Shown piece after piece: positions 1 to 7,510 of a stretch of 22,037 nucleotides of DNA. A program made the position numbers and the translations under genes. Positions within the stretch are counted from its first letter, which is position 1. Each line of letters begins with the position of its first letter. Origin of the DNA: Azohydromonas lata NBRC 102462 (lineage in GTDB: Bacteria > Pseudomonadota > Gammaproteobacteria > Burkholderiales > Burkholderiaceae_C); contig CAMCTE010000015.1 of the NCBI GenBank assembly GCA_945878385.1, forward strand, positions 1 through 22,037, written 5' to 3'. The notes below the pieces were generated by a model, which saw only the letters and a program-made list of their open reading frames with translations, searched no databases and was not told where the DNA came from.

Positions 1-356
1 TTCTGAATGGGCTGAACCGCAAAGGGCAGTGAGAAGACGACCGAGCCGATCAGCAAGCCGGTGAAGGTGAAGCTGAGCACGCCCCAGCCCATGGCCTGGG
101 TGAACTGCCCCAAGGGCCCCTGCGGGCCCAGCGCCACCAGCAGATAAAAGCCCAGCACCGAAGGCGGCAGCACCAGGGGCAAGGTGGCCAGGGCGCTCAC
201 CGGTGCGCGCCAACGCGAAGGCGTGTGGGCCAGCCACCAGGCCAGCGGCGTGGCCAGCAGCAACAACAACACCGTGGTGAGGCTCGCCAGTTCAAGCGTC
301 AGGCCAATGGCCTGCCACGCCTGGGCATCGATCAAGGGTTCAGTCTTCGTACCCAT
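1..356 (-). CDS. modB: Molybdate ABC transporter permease ModB (partial, 3' end outside window)
   Basis: This is the inner-membrane permease subunit of the high-affinity molybdate importer, partner of ModA and of an ATPase ModC that would lie off the left edge. About 118 N-terminal codons are present. They show a first membrane segment with a run of leucines near residues 30-42, then the ModB-typical stretch TLPLVLPPSVLGFYLL around residues 63-78, then a further hydrophobic segment. The ATG at 356-354 overlaps the end of modA by 17 bases, which suggests translational coupling. No clear ribosome-binding site precedes it, so an internal start is possible. The sequence is cut before the conserved EAA cytoplasmic loop, so integrity cannot be judged. 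The assignment to a molybdate-type permease is strong because of the motif and the modA neighbour. Confidence 0.9.
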   Translation of the reverse strand, partial: MGTKTEPLIDAQAWQAIGLTLELASLTTVLLLLLATPLAWWLAHTPSRWRAPVSALATLPLVLPPSVLGFYLLVALGPQGPLGQFTQAMGWGVLSFTFTGLLIGSVVFSLPFAVQPIQ

Positions 357-1092
357 GGGCGCGGATGATGGCACGCGCCGTTTCACTGCGCAGGAAATCC
401 ATGAAGGCGCGGGCGGCGGCGGAATCGACACCGCGCTTGAGCAGCGCGGCATCTTGCTTCAGCGGCGTGTGCAGGCTGCTGGGCACCACCCAGACCGAGC
501 CGCCGGTGAGTCGCCCTTCCTGCATGACCTGCGACAGAGCCACGAAACCCAGCGGTGCGTTGCCTGAGGCGATGAACTGCTGAACCTGAGCGATGTTTTC
601 GCCCTGCACGATGCGCGGCTGCCATTGTGCACGCAGGCCCAGATGGTCCAAGGTTTCCAACGCTGCGGCGCCATAGGGTGCGAGCTTGGGGTTGGCGATG
701 GCCAGTCGCTGAAAGCGAGTACCCCGAAGCACCTCACCTTGTGAATCCACCATGCGGGGCTGGGCACTCCACAGGGCCAGCCGCCCAGTGGCATAGGTGT
801 GGCGGGTACCCGGCGCCATATGGCCTTCGGCCTCCAGGCGCACGATGGTCTTCTGGTCAGCCGAGAGGAAGACCTGGAACGGTGCGCCGTGGACCACCTG
901 CGCGTAGAGTGAACCGGTGGAGCCCACAGCGGAAAGCACGCGATGGCCGCTGTGCTGCTCGAACGCGGCGGCAATGCGCTTCAGGGGAGCGGCGAAGTTG
1001 GCGGCCACGGCCACGCTGACCTCGGCCGCTTGGGCCTGCGCCCCGAGCATCCAAGCGGCCAAGGCCGCTGCCACTGTCCACACCCGCCTCAT
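340..1092 (-). CDS. modA: Periplasmic molybdate-binding protein ModA
   Basis: This is the substrate-binding protein that captures molybdate (and usually tungstate) in the periplasm and delivers it to ModBC. The 250-residue product starts with a signal peptide (MRRVWTV, then an alanine-rich core) likely cleaved after AQA near residue 23. The ligand-contact motifs of the family are visible: ANF at 31-33, GSTG at 57-60 and LSAD at 76-79. I chose ATG 1092 because GGAAG lies about 8 bases upstream; the longer reading begins at a TTG (1107) without a good site. The gene is followed by overlapping modB. A strong terminator hairpin lies immediately upstream, which raises the question of where the promoter is. 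Length and motifs match the family, so identity is secure. The benefit to the host (molybdenum enzymes such as formate dehydrogenase) is inference. Confidence 0.93.
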   Translation of the reverse strand: MRRVWTVAAALAAWMLGAQAQAAEVSVAVAANFAAPLKRIAAAFEQHSGHRVLSAVGSTGSLYAQVVHGAPFQVFLSADQKTIVRLEAEGHMAPGTRHTYATGRLALWSAQPRMVDSQGEVLRGTRFQRLAIANPKLAPYGAAALETLDHLGLRAQWQPRIVQGENIAQVQQFIASGNAPLGFVALSQVMQEGRLTGGSVWVVPSSLHTPLKQDAALLKRGVDSAAARAFMDFLRSETARAIIRAHGYED

Positions 1093-1105
1093 GCACCGAG
1101 CTTCC

Positions 1106-1142
1106 AAAGAAAACGGCCCGGATTCTGACCGAACCCGGGCCG
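1106..1142 (-). terminator. Rho-independent terminator downstream of the cytochrome c gene
   Basis: Read on the minus strand, a perfect 8-bp stem CGGCCCGG / CCGGGCCG with a 13-base loop is followed directly by TTTTCTTT. It begins 21 bases after the cytochrome stop codon. The T-tract ends only a few bases before the modA ribosome-binding site. Confidence 0.85.
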
Positions 1143-1163
1143 CTGGCGTTCAAGCCGAGGGGC

Positions 1164-1466
1164 TTACTTCGCGCCGCCCAGAATCCAGGCCGCCAGCTTC
1201 GTGGCGTCTGCATCGCTGAGCTGGGCCTGCGCAGGCATGGGGATCTGGCCCCACTTGCCCATGCCGCCGGCCTTGATGCTCTTGGCCAGGGTGGCCTCGG
1301 CATCCTTTTGGCCAGCGTACTTCTTGGCCACTTCCTGGTACGAGGGGCCCAGAATCTTCGTGGCCACCGCGTGGCAGCCCATGCAGGCGTTCTTGTTGGC
1401 GATTTCCATGCTGGCAAACGCGGGTGCAGACAGCACCAGCAGGGACAAGCCGATTGCCTTGATCAT
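1164..1466 (-). CDS. Small periplasmic class I cytochrome c (c-551/c5-like)
   Basis: This encodes a 100-residue single-heme electron carrier. A signal peptide (MIKAIGLSLLVLSAPAFA) should be cleaved near residue 18. The heme-binding motif CMGCH occupies residues 28-32, and Met77 in IPMPAQ is the expected sixth heme ligand. The family normally shuttles electrons in the periplasm between the bc1 complex or donor enzymes and terminal oxidases or reductases. ATG 1466 is preceded by AAAGGAAG at good distance, so this start is firm although the open frame extends further upstream. The gene sits 110 bases downstream of cbbP on the same strand and ends at a strong terminator. It may be read through from the cbb operon or have its own promoter; I see no convincing one. 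The specific redox partner cannot be told from sequence. Confidence 0.92.
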   Translation of the reverse strand: MIKAIGLSLLVLSAPAFASMEIANKNACMGCHAVATKILGPSYQEVAKKYAGQKDAEATLAKSIKAGGMGKWGQIPMPAQAQLSDADATKLAAWILGGAK

Positions 1467-1538
1467 CTCGAACTTCCTTTCATGCCGGGGTGGCCCACCC
1501 ACCCTTACCAGCCAGATTTTGCGGCATTTCGCATGAGG

Positions 1539-1559
1539 AAAACCGACAGGCCCAATCGG
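1539..1559 (-). terminator. Weak hairpin after cbbP, possible end of the cbb operon
   Basis: On the minus strand CCGA-N9-TCGG is followed by TTTTCC, 18 bases past the cbbP stop. The perfect stem is only 4 bp, so termination would be partial at best and read-through into the cytochrome gene is plausible. Confidence 0.3.
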
Positions 1560-1576
1560 CTGCTGCGCGCAAGCCT

Positions 1577-2461
1577 TCAGGCCATGCCCAATGCACGCTT
1601 TCGGCGCTCCATCATGCGCCATATGAAGGGGGTGAAGATGAGCTGCATGGCCAGCTCCATCTTGCCGCCGGGCACCACCACCGTGTTCGCGCGGCTCATC
1701 CAAGAACCGTTGATCATCGACAGCAGGTACTGGAAGTCGATGCCCTTGGGCTTGGCAAAACGAATCACGACCATGCTCTCGTCGGCGCTGGGGATGTCGC
1801 GAGAGATGAAGGGGTTGGAGGTGTCCACCACCGGCACGCGCTGGAAATTCACATGGGTGTGCTCGAACTGCGGGCAGATGTAGTGCACATAGTCGGGCAT
1901 GCGGCGCAGAATGGTGTCGGTCACGGCTTCCTGGGTGTAGCCGCGCAGGTGCTTGTCGCGCCACAGCTTCTGGATCCACTCCAGGTTGATCACCGGCACC
2001 ACGCCAATCAGCAGGTCGGGGTAACGGGCCACATCATGCTCGGGCGTGCGCACCGCGCCGTGCAGGCCTTCGTAAAAGAGCATGTCGGTGTCGGGCGGTA
2101 GGTCTTCCCAAGCGGTGAAGGTGCCGGGCTCCTGCTGGTAGGGCGCAGCTTCCTCGTGGTTGTGCAGGTACTTGCGCACGCGGCCCTGGCCGCCTTCGCT
2201 GTAGGTACGGAAGAGGTTTTCGAGTTCGCCGAACAGGTTGTTGTCGGGCCCGAAGTGGCTGAAGTGTTTGTTGCCGTCGCGCTCGGCGTCGGCCTGGCGC
2301 TTCTTCATCTCCAGGCGCTCGTAGCGGTGGAAGCTGTCGCCTTCCACAATGCCTGCCTTTACGCCTTCGCGGCGAAAGATGTTGGAGAAGGTGCGGGTGA
2401 CGGTGGAAGTGCCCGCGCCGGATGAGCCCGTGATGGCGATGATGGGGTGTCGTTCTGACAT
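1577..2461 (-). CDS. cbbP: Phosphoribulokinase (proteobacterial type)
   Basis: This enzyme phosphorylates ribulose 5-phosphate with ATP to ribulose 1,5-bisphosphate, the RuBisCO substrate, in the cytosol. The 294-residue length matches the bacterial octameric class, in which NADH activation and AMP inhibition are known. The N-terminal P-loop reads GSSGAGTSTVT at 12-22, a variant with Thr in the usual Lys place that is normal for this family. GDSFHR at 41-46 supplies the conserved acidic and basic residues of the active site. The start codon lies 3 bases after the cbbF stop, so the two are very likely cotranslated. It is the last cbb gene of this operon. Identity is secure from motifs, length and context. 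Confidence 0.97.
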   Translation of the reverse strand: MSERHPIIAITGSSGAGTSTVTRTFSNIFRREGVKAGIVEGDSFHRYERLEMKKRQADAERDGNKHFSHFGPDNNLFGELENLFRTYSEGGQGRVRKYLHNHEEAAPYQQEPGTFTAWEDLPPDTDMLFYEGLHGAVRTPEHDVARYPDLLIGVVPVINLEWIQKLWRDKHLRGYTQEAVTDTILRRMPDYVHYICPQFEHTHVNFQRVPVVDTSNPFISRDIPSADESMVVIRFAKPKGIDFQYLLSMINGSWMSRANTVVVPGGKMELAMQLIFTPFIWRMMERRKRALGMA

Positions 2462-2464
2462 GTC

Positions 2465-3598
2465 TCAATCCCGGAACAAACTGCGCTCGGCAAACAGGGG
2501 CGTTTCAAAATCTGCCTTCTTCAGGGGCAGCGGCTCGTCGTGGTAGCGCTCGATGCGCTCCACCTCGTGCTTGGAGCCGAACACCAGCCCGATGCGTTGA
2601 TGCAAACCGTCGGGCTGAATCTTGAGCACCGGGCCGCGGCCGGTGCTGGCGCGGCCACCGGCCTGTTCCATGACCATGCCGATGGGGTTGGCCTCGTAGA
2701 GCAGGCGCAGGCGGCCGGGCTTGGAGGGGTCTTTGGTGTCGCGCGGGTACATGAATACGCCCCCGCGCATGAGAATGCGGTGGGCTTCGGCCACCATGGA
2801 GGCGATCCAGCGCATGTTGAAATCTTTGCCGCGCGGCCCGGTCTTGCCGGCCAGGCACTCATCCACATAGCGCTTCACGGGCGGCTCCCAGAAGCGGCTG
2901 TTGCTGGCGTTGATGGCGAATTCCTGCGTTTCTGCGGGGATCATCACATCGGGATGGGTGAGCTTGAATTCACCGAGGTTGGGGTCGAGCGTGAAGCCGT
3001 GCACACCTGAACCCACAGTCAGCATCAGCATGGTGGTAGGACCGTAGATGGCATAGCCCGCTGCCACCTGCTGGCTGCCGGGCTGCAGGAAGTCCTGCAC
3101 CGTGAGCTTGCGTGTACCCTGAGCCACATCGGCCGGTGCGCGCAGCACCGAGAAGATGCTGCCCACGCTGACATTCACATCGATGTTCGAAGAACCATCC
3201 AGGGGGTCGAATACCAGCAGGTACTTGCCGCGGGGGAAGCTGGCCGGGATGGAATAGGGCTCTTCCATTTCCTCGCTGGCCATGCCGGCCAAGTGACCGC
3301 CCCATTCGTTGGCGCGCAGGAACATCTCGTTGCTGATCACATCGAGCTTCTTCTGCACCTCACCCTGCACATTGATGGAGCCCGCTGCGGCGCTTGCGCC
3401 CGAAGTGCCGGTGGCGGCGGCCACCACATGGTTGCCCATCAGGCCACCAAGTTCACCGAAAGCCACGGCCCGAGCGATGGCCTTGCAGGCCAGCGCCACA
3501 TCCAGGATCAGGGCATTGAAGTCACCACTGGCGTCGGGGAAGCGGCGGCGTTCCTCGATCAGGAATTGGGTGAGGGTGGAGCGTTGGGAAAGCGGCAT
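2465..3598 (-). CDS. cbbF: Class I fructose-1,6-bisphosphatase
   Basis: This enzyme hydrolyses fructose 1,6-bisphosphate to fructose 6-phosphate in the regenerative phase of the Calvin cycle. Some bacterial homologues also accept sedoheptulose 1,7-bisphosphate. The 377-residue protein carries the metal and phosphate signature DPLDGSSNIDVNVSVG starting at residue 131 and the acidic pair SEE at 108-110. MYPRDTKDPSKPGRLRLLYEANP and a C-terminal GSKHEVER segment match the class I fold. An alanine- and glycine-rich loop (residues about 60-73) makes the N-terminal region slightly long. The ATG at 3598 lacks a clear ribosome-binding site. The 139-base gap to cbbY upstream is the widest inside the operon and could hold an internal promoter, but I found none I trust. 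No transketolase or aldolase gene follows, unlike longer cbb operons. Confidence 0.96.
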   Translation of the reverse strand: MPLSQRSTLTQFLIEERRRFPDASGDFNALILDVALACKAIARAVAFGELGGLMGNHVVAAATGTSGASAAAGSINVQGEVQKKLDVISNEMFLRANEWGGHLAGMASEEMEEPYSIPASFPRGKYLLVFDPLDGSSNIDVNVSVGSIFSVLRAPADVAQGTRKLTVQDFLQPGSQQVAAGYAIYGPTTMLMLTVGSGVHGFTLDPNLGEFKLTHPDVMIPAETQEFAINASNSRFWEPPVKRYVDECLAGKTGPRGKDFNMRWIASMVAEAHRILMRGGVFMYPRDTKDPSKPGRLRLLYEANPIGMVMEQAGGRASTGRGPVLKIQPDGLHQRIGLVFGSKHEVERIERYHDEPLPLKKADFETPLFAERSLFRD

Positions 3599-3737
3599 GG
3601 GCGGCTGGCGGTCGGTGCCGCTGCGCGGGCGCAGCAGGCGGATGGAACACGGGACTGCATGGAGACGAAACGGCTACTGCAACCCGGCGCTCATCGACTG
3701 CGGCGGCGCCTTAGTAGAGGCCTGGGAAGGCACCACA

Positions 3738-4472
3738 CTAGGCCGCCACCGCCCGCTTCTCGGCCAGCCAAGTCTGCAACATCGACAGCGTGATGCCCTG
3801 CAGATCGGGCCGCACCACCAGCGCACCTGAAAAATCCTGATGCGCCGTGAATGAGGTGGGGGTGATGATGGCGGCCACGCCGGCTGCGAGGGCCGCCTTG
3901 AGCCCATTGTGCGAGTCTTCGAGCGCAATGCAAGCCCCTGGGGGTTTGCCAATTTCGCGCAACACCTGCTGGTAGACCTGGGGATGGGGCTTTTTCAGAG
4001 GGGCGGTGGAGGCGTCACCGATGGCCGCGAAGTGAAACCGCCAGTCAGGGCCCAACACGGGGCGCAGCAAGGCGCCGATGTTCACCGGTGAGGTGGTGGT
4101 GGCAATGGCCATCATCAGCCCCTCCCGCTGCGCGGCTTCCATGAGGGCCAGCACGCCCGGGCGCAGCTGCACCGCACCCGCCATCACGCGGGCCTCATAA
4201 GCGGCGGTCTTGATTTCGTGCAGGCGCGCCACCACTTCGGCCCGGGCGCCGGGCTCGAGCTCCTTCATGTCAGGGTTGGTCTGTCGCCAGTAGTGCAGCA
4301 TCCGCTCCTTGCCACCGCTGACTTCCAACAGCTTCGTGTACTCGCTTTCGGTCCAGTGCCATCCCATGCCCTCCTGCGCAAACGCGTCGTTGAAGGCCTG
4401 CAGGTGAACCGCTTCGGTGTCGGCGAGCGTGCCGTCCACGTCGAAAATCAGGGCTTGGAGTTCGGTGGGCAT
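3738..4472 (-). CDS. cbbY: CbbY, HAD-family xylulose-1,5-bisphosphate phosphatase
   Basis: CbbY removes xylulose 1,5-bisphosphate, a tight misfire inhibitor of red-type RuBisCO, converting it to xylulose 5-phosphate. The 244-residue protein has the full HAD motif set. Motif I is FDVDGTLADTE, with nucleophile Asp11 and acid/base Asp13; motif II is ATTTSP near 125-129; the motif III lysine is in PLKKPHP near 161; motif IV is LEDSHNGLKAA at 184-194. The cap domain carries the SGGKERM segment (52-58) typical of CbbY and not of generic beta-phosphoglucomutases. The start overlaps the end of cbbX by 25 bases, implying translational coupling to the activase it works with. The biochemical role is established for the Rhodobacter homologue; here it follows from sequence and position. 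Confidence 0.93.
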   Translation of the reverse strand: MPTELQALIFDVDGTLADTEAVHLQAFNDAFAQEGMGWHWTESEYTKLLEVSGGKERMLHYWRQTNPDMKELEPGARAEVVARLHEIKTAAYEARVMAGAVQLRPGVLALMEAAQREGLMMAIATTTSPVNIGALLRPVLGPDWRFHFAAIGDASTAPLKKPHPQVYQQVLREIGKPPGACIALEDSHNGLKAALAAGVAAIITPTSFTAHQDFSGALVVRPDLQGITLSMLQTWLAEKRAVAA

Positions 4473-5485
4473 GTCGGGCTTTCATTGAACAGTCGGCTGG
4501 CCAGGATGTCCGAGGCCTCCAGGGTGCACAGGTCGTCTTCGCTCAGTTCGCGTTGTCGGTCTGCGAACAGGCGCGAGGCCTGGCGCAGCCGCGCACGGTC
4601 CAGTGCGTTGCGCACGCTGCGGGCATTGGCGAAATGGGGCTGCTGCAGGCGCAACTGCAGGTAGCGCTCGAAGGACTCACGGGCTTCACCAGAAAAGCGG
4701 TAGCGCTGCTGCTGCAGCATCATCTGCGCAATGTGCAGCAGTTCATCCTGCGCATAGTCGGGGAAGTCCAGGTGGTGCGCAATGCGCGAACTCATGCCCG
4801 GATTGCTCTGGAAGAAGGTGTCCATGCGGTCCTTGTAGCCGGCCAAGATCACCACCAGATCATCTCGATGGTTCTCCATCACCTGCAGCAGGATCTCGAT
4901 GGCCTCCTGGCCATAGTCGCGTTCGTTTTCCGGGCGGTAGAGGTAGTAGGCCTCGTCGATGAAGAGCACCCCACCCATCGCTTTTTTCAGCACTTCCTTG
5001 GTCTTGGGCGCGGTGTGGCCGATGTACTGACCCACCAGGTCGTCCCGCGTGACGCTGACCACATGGCCTTTTCGCACATAGCCCAGGCGGTGCAGGATCT
5101 GCGCCATGCGCAGGGCCACCGTGGTCTTGCCGGTGCCGGGGTTGCCGGAAAAGCACATGTGCAGGGAAGGCACCTGCGACTGCAGGCCCATGCCGGCGCG
5201 CAGCTTGTCGATCACCAGCAGGGCTGCGATATCGCGAATGCGTTGTTTGACCGGCTTCAGTCCCACCAGGTCGCGGTCCAGTTCGTCGAGAACCGCTTCC
5301 ACCTGGGAATCGGCCAGTACCGCAGCCACCGTGCGTGGCCGGGTGTTGGGCTGCGCTCCAGCCGCTACCCCATGAACCGCCGCCAGCGTGGGCGGTGCAT
5401 CGAGCGCCGCAGTGGGCGCTGCAATGGACGCTGCATCAGGCTGTGCGCTGCGGTTGGCGCCGGTAGCGCCGGGGATGGCATACAT
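4448..5485 (-). CDS. cbbX: CbbX, AAA+ RuBisCO activase of red-type RuBisCO
   Basis: CbbX is a hexameric ATPase that pulls on the C terminus of the large subunit to release inhibitory sugar phosphates from RuBisCO. The protein shows Walker A GNPGTGKT at 114-121, the pore loop YIGHTAPKT at 154-162, Walker B VLFIDEAYYLY at 173-183, and a conserved PHFANARSVRNALDRARLRQ C-terminal domain. It is 345 residues long, about 35 more than the usual 310. The surplus is a Pro/Ala-rich N-terminal tail (residues 1 to about 60) before the conserved VEAVLDELDRDLVGLKPVK. ATG 5485 lies 20 bases after the cbbS stop and has only a weak upstream site, so a later start is conceivable, but no internal Met is present before the conserved region. 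Its presence confirms a form IC RuBisCO. Confidence 0.96.
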   Translation of the reverse strand: MYAIPGATGANRSAQPDAASIAAPTAALDAPPTLAAVHGVAAGAQPNTRPRTVAAVLADSQVEAVLDELDRDLVGLKPVKQRIRDIAALLVIDKLRAGMGLQSQVPSLHMCFSGNPGTGKTTVALRMAQILHRLGYVRKGHVVSVTRDDLVGQYIGHTAPKTKEVLKKAMGGVLFIDEAYYLYRPENERDYGQEAIEILLQVMENHRDDLVVILAGYKDRMDTFFQSNPGMSSRIAHHLDFPDYAQDELLHIAQMMLQQQRYRFSGEARESFERYLQLRLQQPHFANARSVRNALDRARLRQASRLFADRQRELSEDDLCTLEASDILASRLFNESPTCPPNSKP

Positions 5486-5505
5486 GATGATCCGCTTCGC
5501 GGGGC

Positions 5506-5940
5506 TCAGTAGCGCTGGCCTTCAGGCCGGTTCGCTCCATAACCGCGGATGGTGTAGCGCAAGCGCCGCCCGTCGACTTCCTGGCGCTCCAGCGTAAAAC
5601 CTTCCTCGTTGGCAGGCCGGTTGACGATGAAGCTCATCGCAATCGACTCGATGCCGCGGGTGTTGTCGAAGGCCATCAGGCGGATGTAGTGGCGCGGGAA
5701 GGCCTTGCGGCATTCCTGCAGCTCGAGCATCACGCCTGCGGCGTCCGCCAGATCAAACATGGGCATGCCCCACATTTCCCAGTAGGTGTTGCGGGGGTGA
5801 GGGTCGTCTGTGTATTCCACGCTCCAGGCGTAGCCCTTGCCCAGACCGTATTCGACCTGCGCGATGATTTCCTCATCGGTGAGGTCGGGCAGGAAGCTGA
5901 ACTGGCCTTGGGTGATGCGGCCGGTGGGGTTGGTCATCAT
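5506..5940 (-). CDS. cbbS: RuBisCO small subunit, form IC (red type)
   Basis: This encodes the small subunit of the L8S8 RuBisCO holoenzyme. The 144-residue product starts MMTNPTGRITQGQFSFLPDL and contains the typical YWEMWGMPMFDL segment at 53-64. The C-terminal extension beyond about residue 105 is characteristic of red-type small subunits, where it forms a beta hairpin lining the central solvent channel. AAAGGAACC precedes the paired ATG codons at 5940 and 5937; either may initiate. It lies 14 bases after the cbbL stop, so both subunits should come from one transcript. The open frame extends far upstream across cbbL, but that part is an antisense-free frame shadow and is not coding. Identity is secure. 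Confidence 0.97.
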   Translation of the reverse strand: MMTNPTGRITQGQFSFLPDLTDEEIIAQVEYGLGKGYAWSVEYTDDPHPRNTYWEMWGMPMFDLADAAGVMLELQECRKAFPRHYIRLMAFDNTRGIESIAMSFIVNRPANEEGFTLERQEVDGRRLRYTIRGYGANRPEGQRY

Positions 5941-5954
5941 GGTGAAGGTTCCTT

Positions 5955-7415
5955 TCAAGCCAGCGCCGGGGTGGCCACGTAGTCGCTGCTGTCGGTGCTT
6001 TGGTAGTTGAAGCTGATGTCGCCCCAGGTGTCCAGTGCGGCCTTCAGCGGGCCGCACTGCTGCGCGGCCTTTTTCAAAATCTCTGGGCCTTCCTGAAGGA
6101 GGTCCTTGCCTTCGTTGCGGGCCTTGACCATGGCTTCCAAGGCCACACGGTTGGCCACCGCACCGGCCTGAATGCCCTGCGGATGGCCGATGGTGCCGCC
6201 ACCGAACTGCAGCACCACATCGTCGCCAAAAAGGTCGATGAGCTGGTGCATCTGCCCGGCGTGTATGCCGCCGCTGGCCACCGGCATCACCTTCTTCGTG
6301 TCGGCCCAATCTTGTTCGAAGAAGAGGCCTCGCGGCAGGTCGGCCTTGGTGACCGAATCGCGGCACACGTTGTAGTAGCCCTGCACGGTCAGCGGGTCGC
6401 CTTCGAGCTTGCCCACGGCGGTGCCGCAATGCAGGTGGTCACAGCCGGCCAGGCGCAGCCACTTGGCCATCACGCGGAAGCTCACGCCGTGGTTCTTCTG
6501 CCGCGTGTAGGTACCGTGCCCCGCGCGGTGCATGTGCATGATCATGTCGTTCTTGCGGCACCACTCGGCCATGCTTTGGATGGCCGTCCAGCCGATCACC
6601 AGGTCCACCATCACGATCACCGAGCCCAGTTCCTTGGCGAACTCGGCGCGCTCGTACATGGCTTCCATGGTGCCCGCGGTGATATTCAGGTAGGAGCCCT
6701 TGACCTCACCCGTGGCGGCCGAGGCCTTGTTCACCCCGTCCATCACATACAGGAAGCGGTCGCGCCAGTGCATGAAGGGTTGCGAGTTGATGTTCTCGTC
6801 GTCCTTCATGAAATCCAGGCCACCCTTCAAGCCTTCGTAGATCACGCGGCCGTAGTTGCGGCCGGAGAGCCCCAGCTTGGGCTTGGTGGTGGCGCCCAAC
6901 AGCGGGCGGCCGAATTTGTCCAGGCGCTCGCGTTCAACAATCAGGCCGGTGGGTGGGCCTTTGAAGGTCTTCACATAGGCCACCGGAATCTGGATGTCTT
7001 CCAGACGCGCGGCCTTCAGCGGCTTGAAGGAAAACACATTGCCGATGAGGCTGGCCGTCATGTTGGCGATCGAGCCTTCTTCGAACAGGATGAGGTCGTA
7101 GGCCACCCAGGCGAAATATTCGCCCGGCCGATTGGGCACGGCCTCCACGCGGAAGGCCTTGGCGCGGTAGCTGTCGCAGGCCGAAAGCCGATCGGTCCAC
7201 ACCACGGTCCAGGTGGCGGTGGACGATTCGCCGGCCACGGCCGCTGCGGCTTCCACCGGGTCCACGCCCTCCTGTGGTGTGATGCGGAACAGGCACACGG
7301 TGTCGGTGGCCTTGGGCACATAGTCGGGCACCCAGTAGCCCATCTGGCGGTACTTGAGCACGCCGGCGCTGTAGCGCTTCTTGGTGTCGGTGATTTGGGT
7401 GGCTTCGAGGGTCAT
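5955..7415 (-). CDS. cbbL: RuBisCO large subunit, form IC (red type)
   Basis: This is the catalytic subunit that carboxylates ribulose 1,5-bisphosphate to two 3-phosphoglycerates. The 486-residue length is the standard for red-type form I. All active-site residues that I can place are intact: Lys178 in TTKPKLGL; the carbamylated Lys204 with Asp206 and Glu207 in DFMKDDE; His296-Arg297; loop-6 Lys336 in GTAVGKLEG; SGGIH at 381-385; and GGGTIGHP at 405-412. ATG 7415 is chosen because AAGGAG lies 7 bases upstream; the 29 extra codons of the longer frame cover the promoter leader. It heads the operon cbbLSXYFP and is divergent from cbbR, which very likely controls it. The C-terminal tail needed for CbbX engagement is present. 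Confidence 0.98.
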   Translation of the reverse strand: MTLEATQITDTKKRYSAGVLKYRQMGYWVPDYVPKATDTVCLFRITPQEGVDPVEAAAAVAGESSTATWTVVWTDRLSACDSYRAKAFRVEAVPNRPGEYFAWVAYDLILFEEGSIANMTASLIGNVFSFKPLKAARLEDIQIPVAYVKTFKGPPTGLIVERERLDKFGRPLLGATTKPKLGLSGRNYGRVIYEGLKGGLDFMKDDENINSQPFMHWRDRFLYVMDGVNKASAATGEVKGSYLNITAGTMEAMYERAEFAKELGSVIVMVDLVIGWTAIQSMAEWCRKNDMIMHMHRAGHGTYTRQKNHGVSFRVMAKWLRLAGCDHLHCGTAVGKLEGDPLTVQGYYNVCRDSVTKADLPRGLFFEQDWADTKKVMPVASGGIHAGQMHQLIDLFGDDVVLQFGGGTIGHPQGIQAGAVANRVALEAMVKARNEGKDLLQEGPEILKKAAQQCGPLKAALDTWGDISFNYQSTDSSDYVATPALA

Positions 7416-7451
7416 GGGGGCTCCTTGGGGCGTTTCAGTCCAGGATGCGGG

Positions 7452-7464
7452 GGAACAGCGTTCC
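7452..7464. promoter_or_regulatory. Palindrome in the cbbL leader
   Basis: GGAAC-AGC-GTTCC is a perfect 5-bp inverted repeat with a 3-base centre, lying 37 bases upstream of the cbbL start codon and downstream of the proposed promoter. It could be a second regulator half-site or an mRNA hairpin. A repeat this short may be chance. Confidence 0.3.
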
Positions 7465-7481
7465 GAATCACTGACAAGCCC

Positions 7482-7510
7482 ACTGTAAAAAGATGCCGTC
7501 ATGAAGTAAA
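7482..7510 (-). promoter_or_regulatory. Candidate sigma-70 promoter of the cbb operon
   Basis: On the minus strand TTTACT (7510-7505) and TACAGT (7487-7482) are separated by 17 bases; each matches 4 of 6 consensus positions. The start site would fall near 7475, leaving a leader of about 60 bases. Imperfect hexamers fit an activator-dependent promoter. Confidence 0.45.

Noticed and set aside
1093..1163. Molybdenum-cofactor riboswitch upstream of modA
   Set aside because: The gap is only about 70 bases and is explained by a simple terminator hairpin. No multi-helix conserved structure is visible.
1467..1979. Upstream extension of the cytochrome c frame
   Set aside because: It overlaps cbbP in another frame and shows no domain. 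The signal peptide and ribosome-binding site place the start at 1466.
5941..6429. Upstream extension of the cbbS frame over the cbbL 3' end
   Set aside because: The conserved small-subunit N terminus begins at 5940 with a good ribosome-binding site, and the extension is a frame shadow of cbbL.
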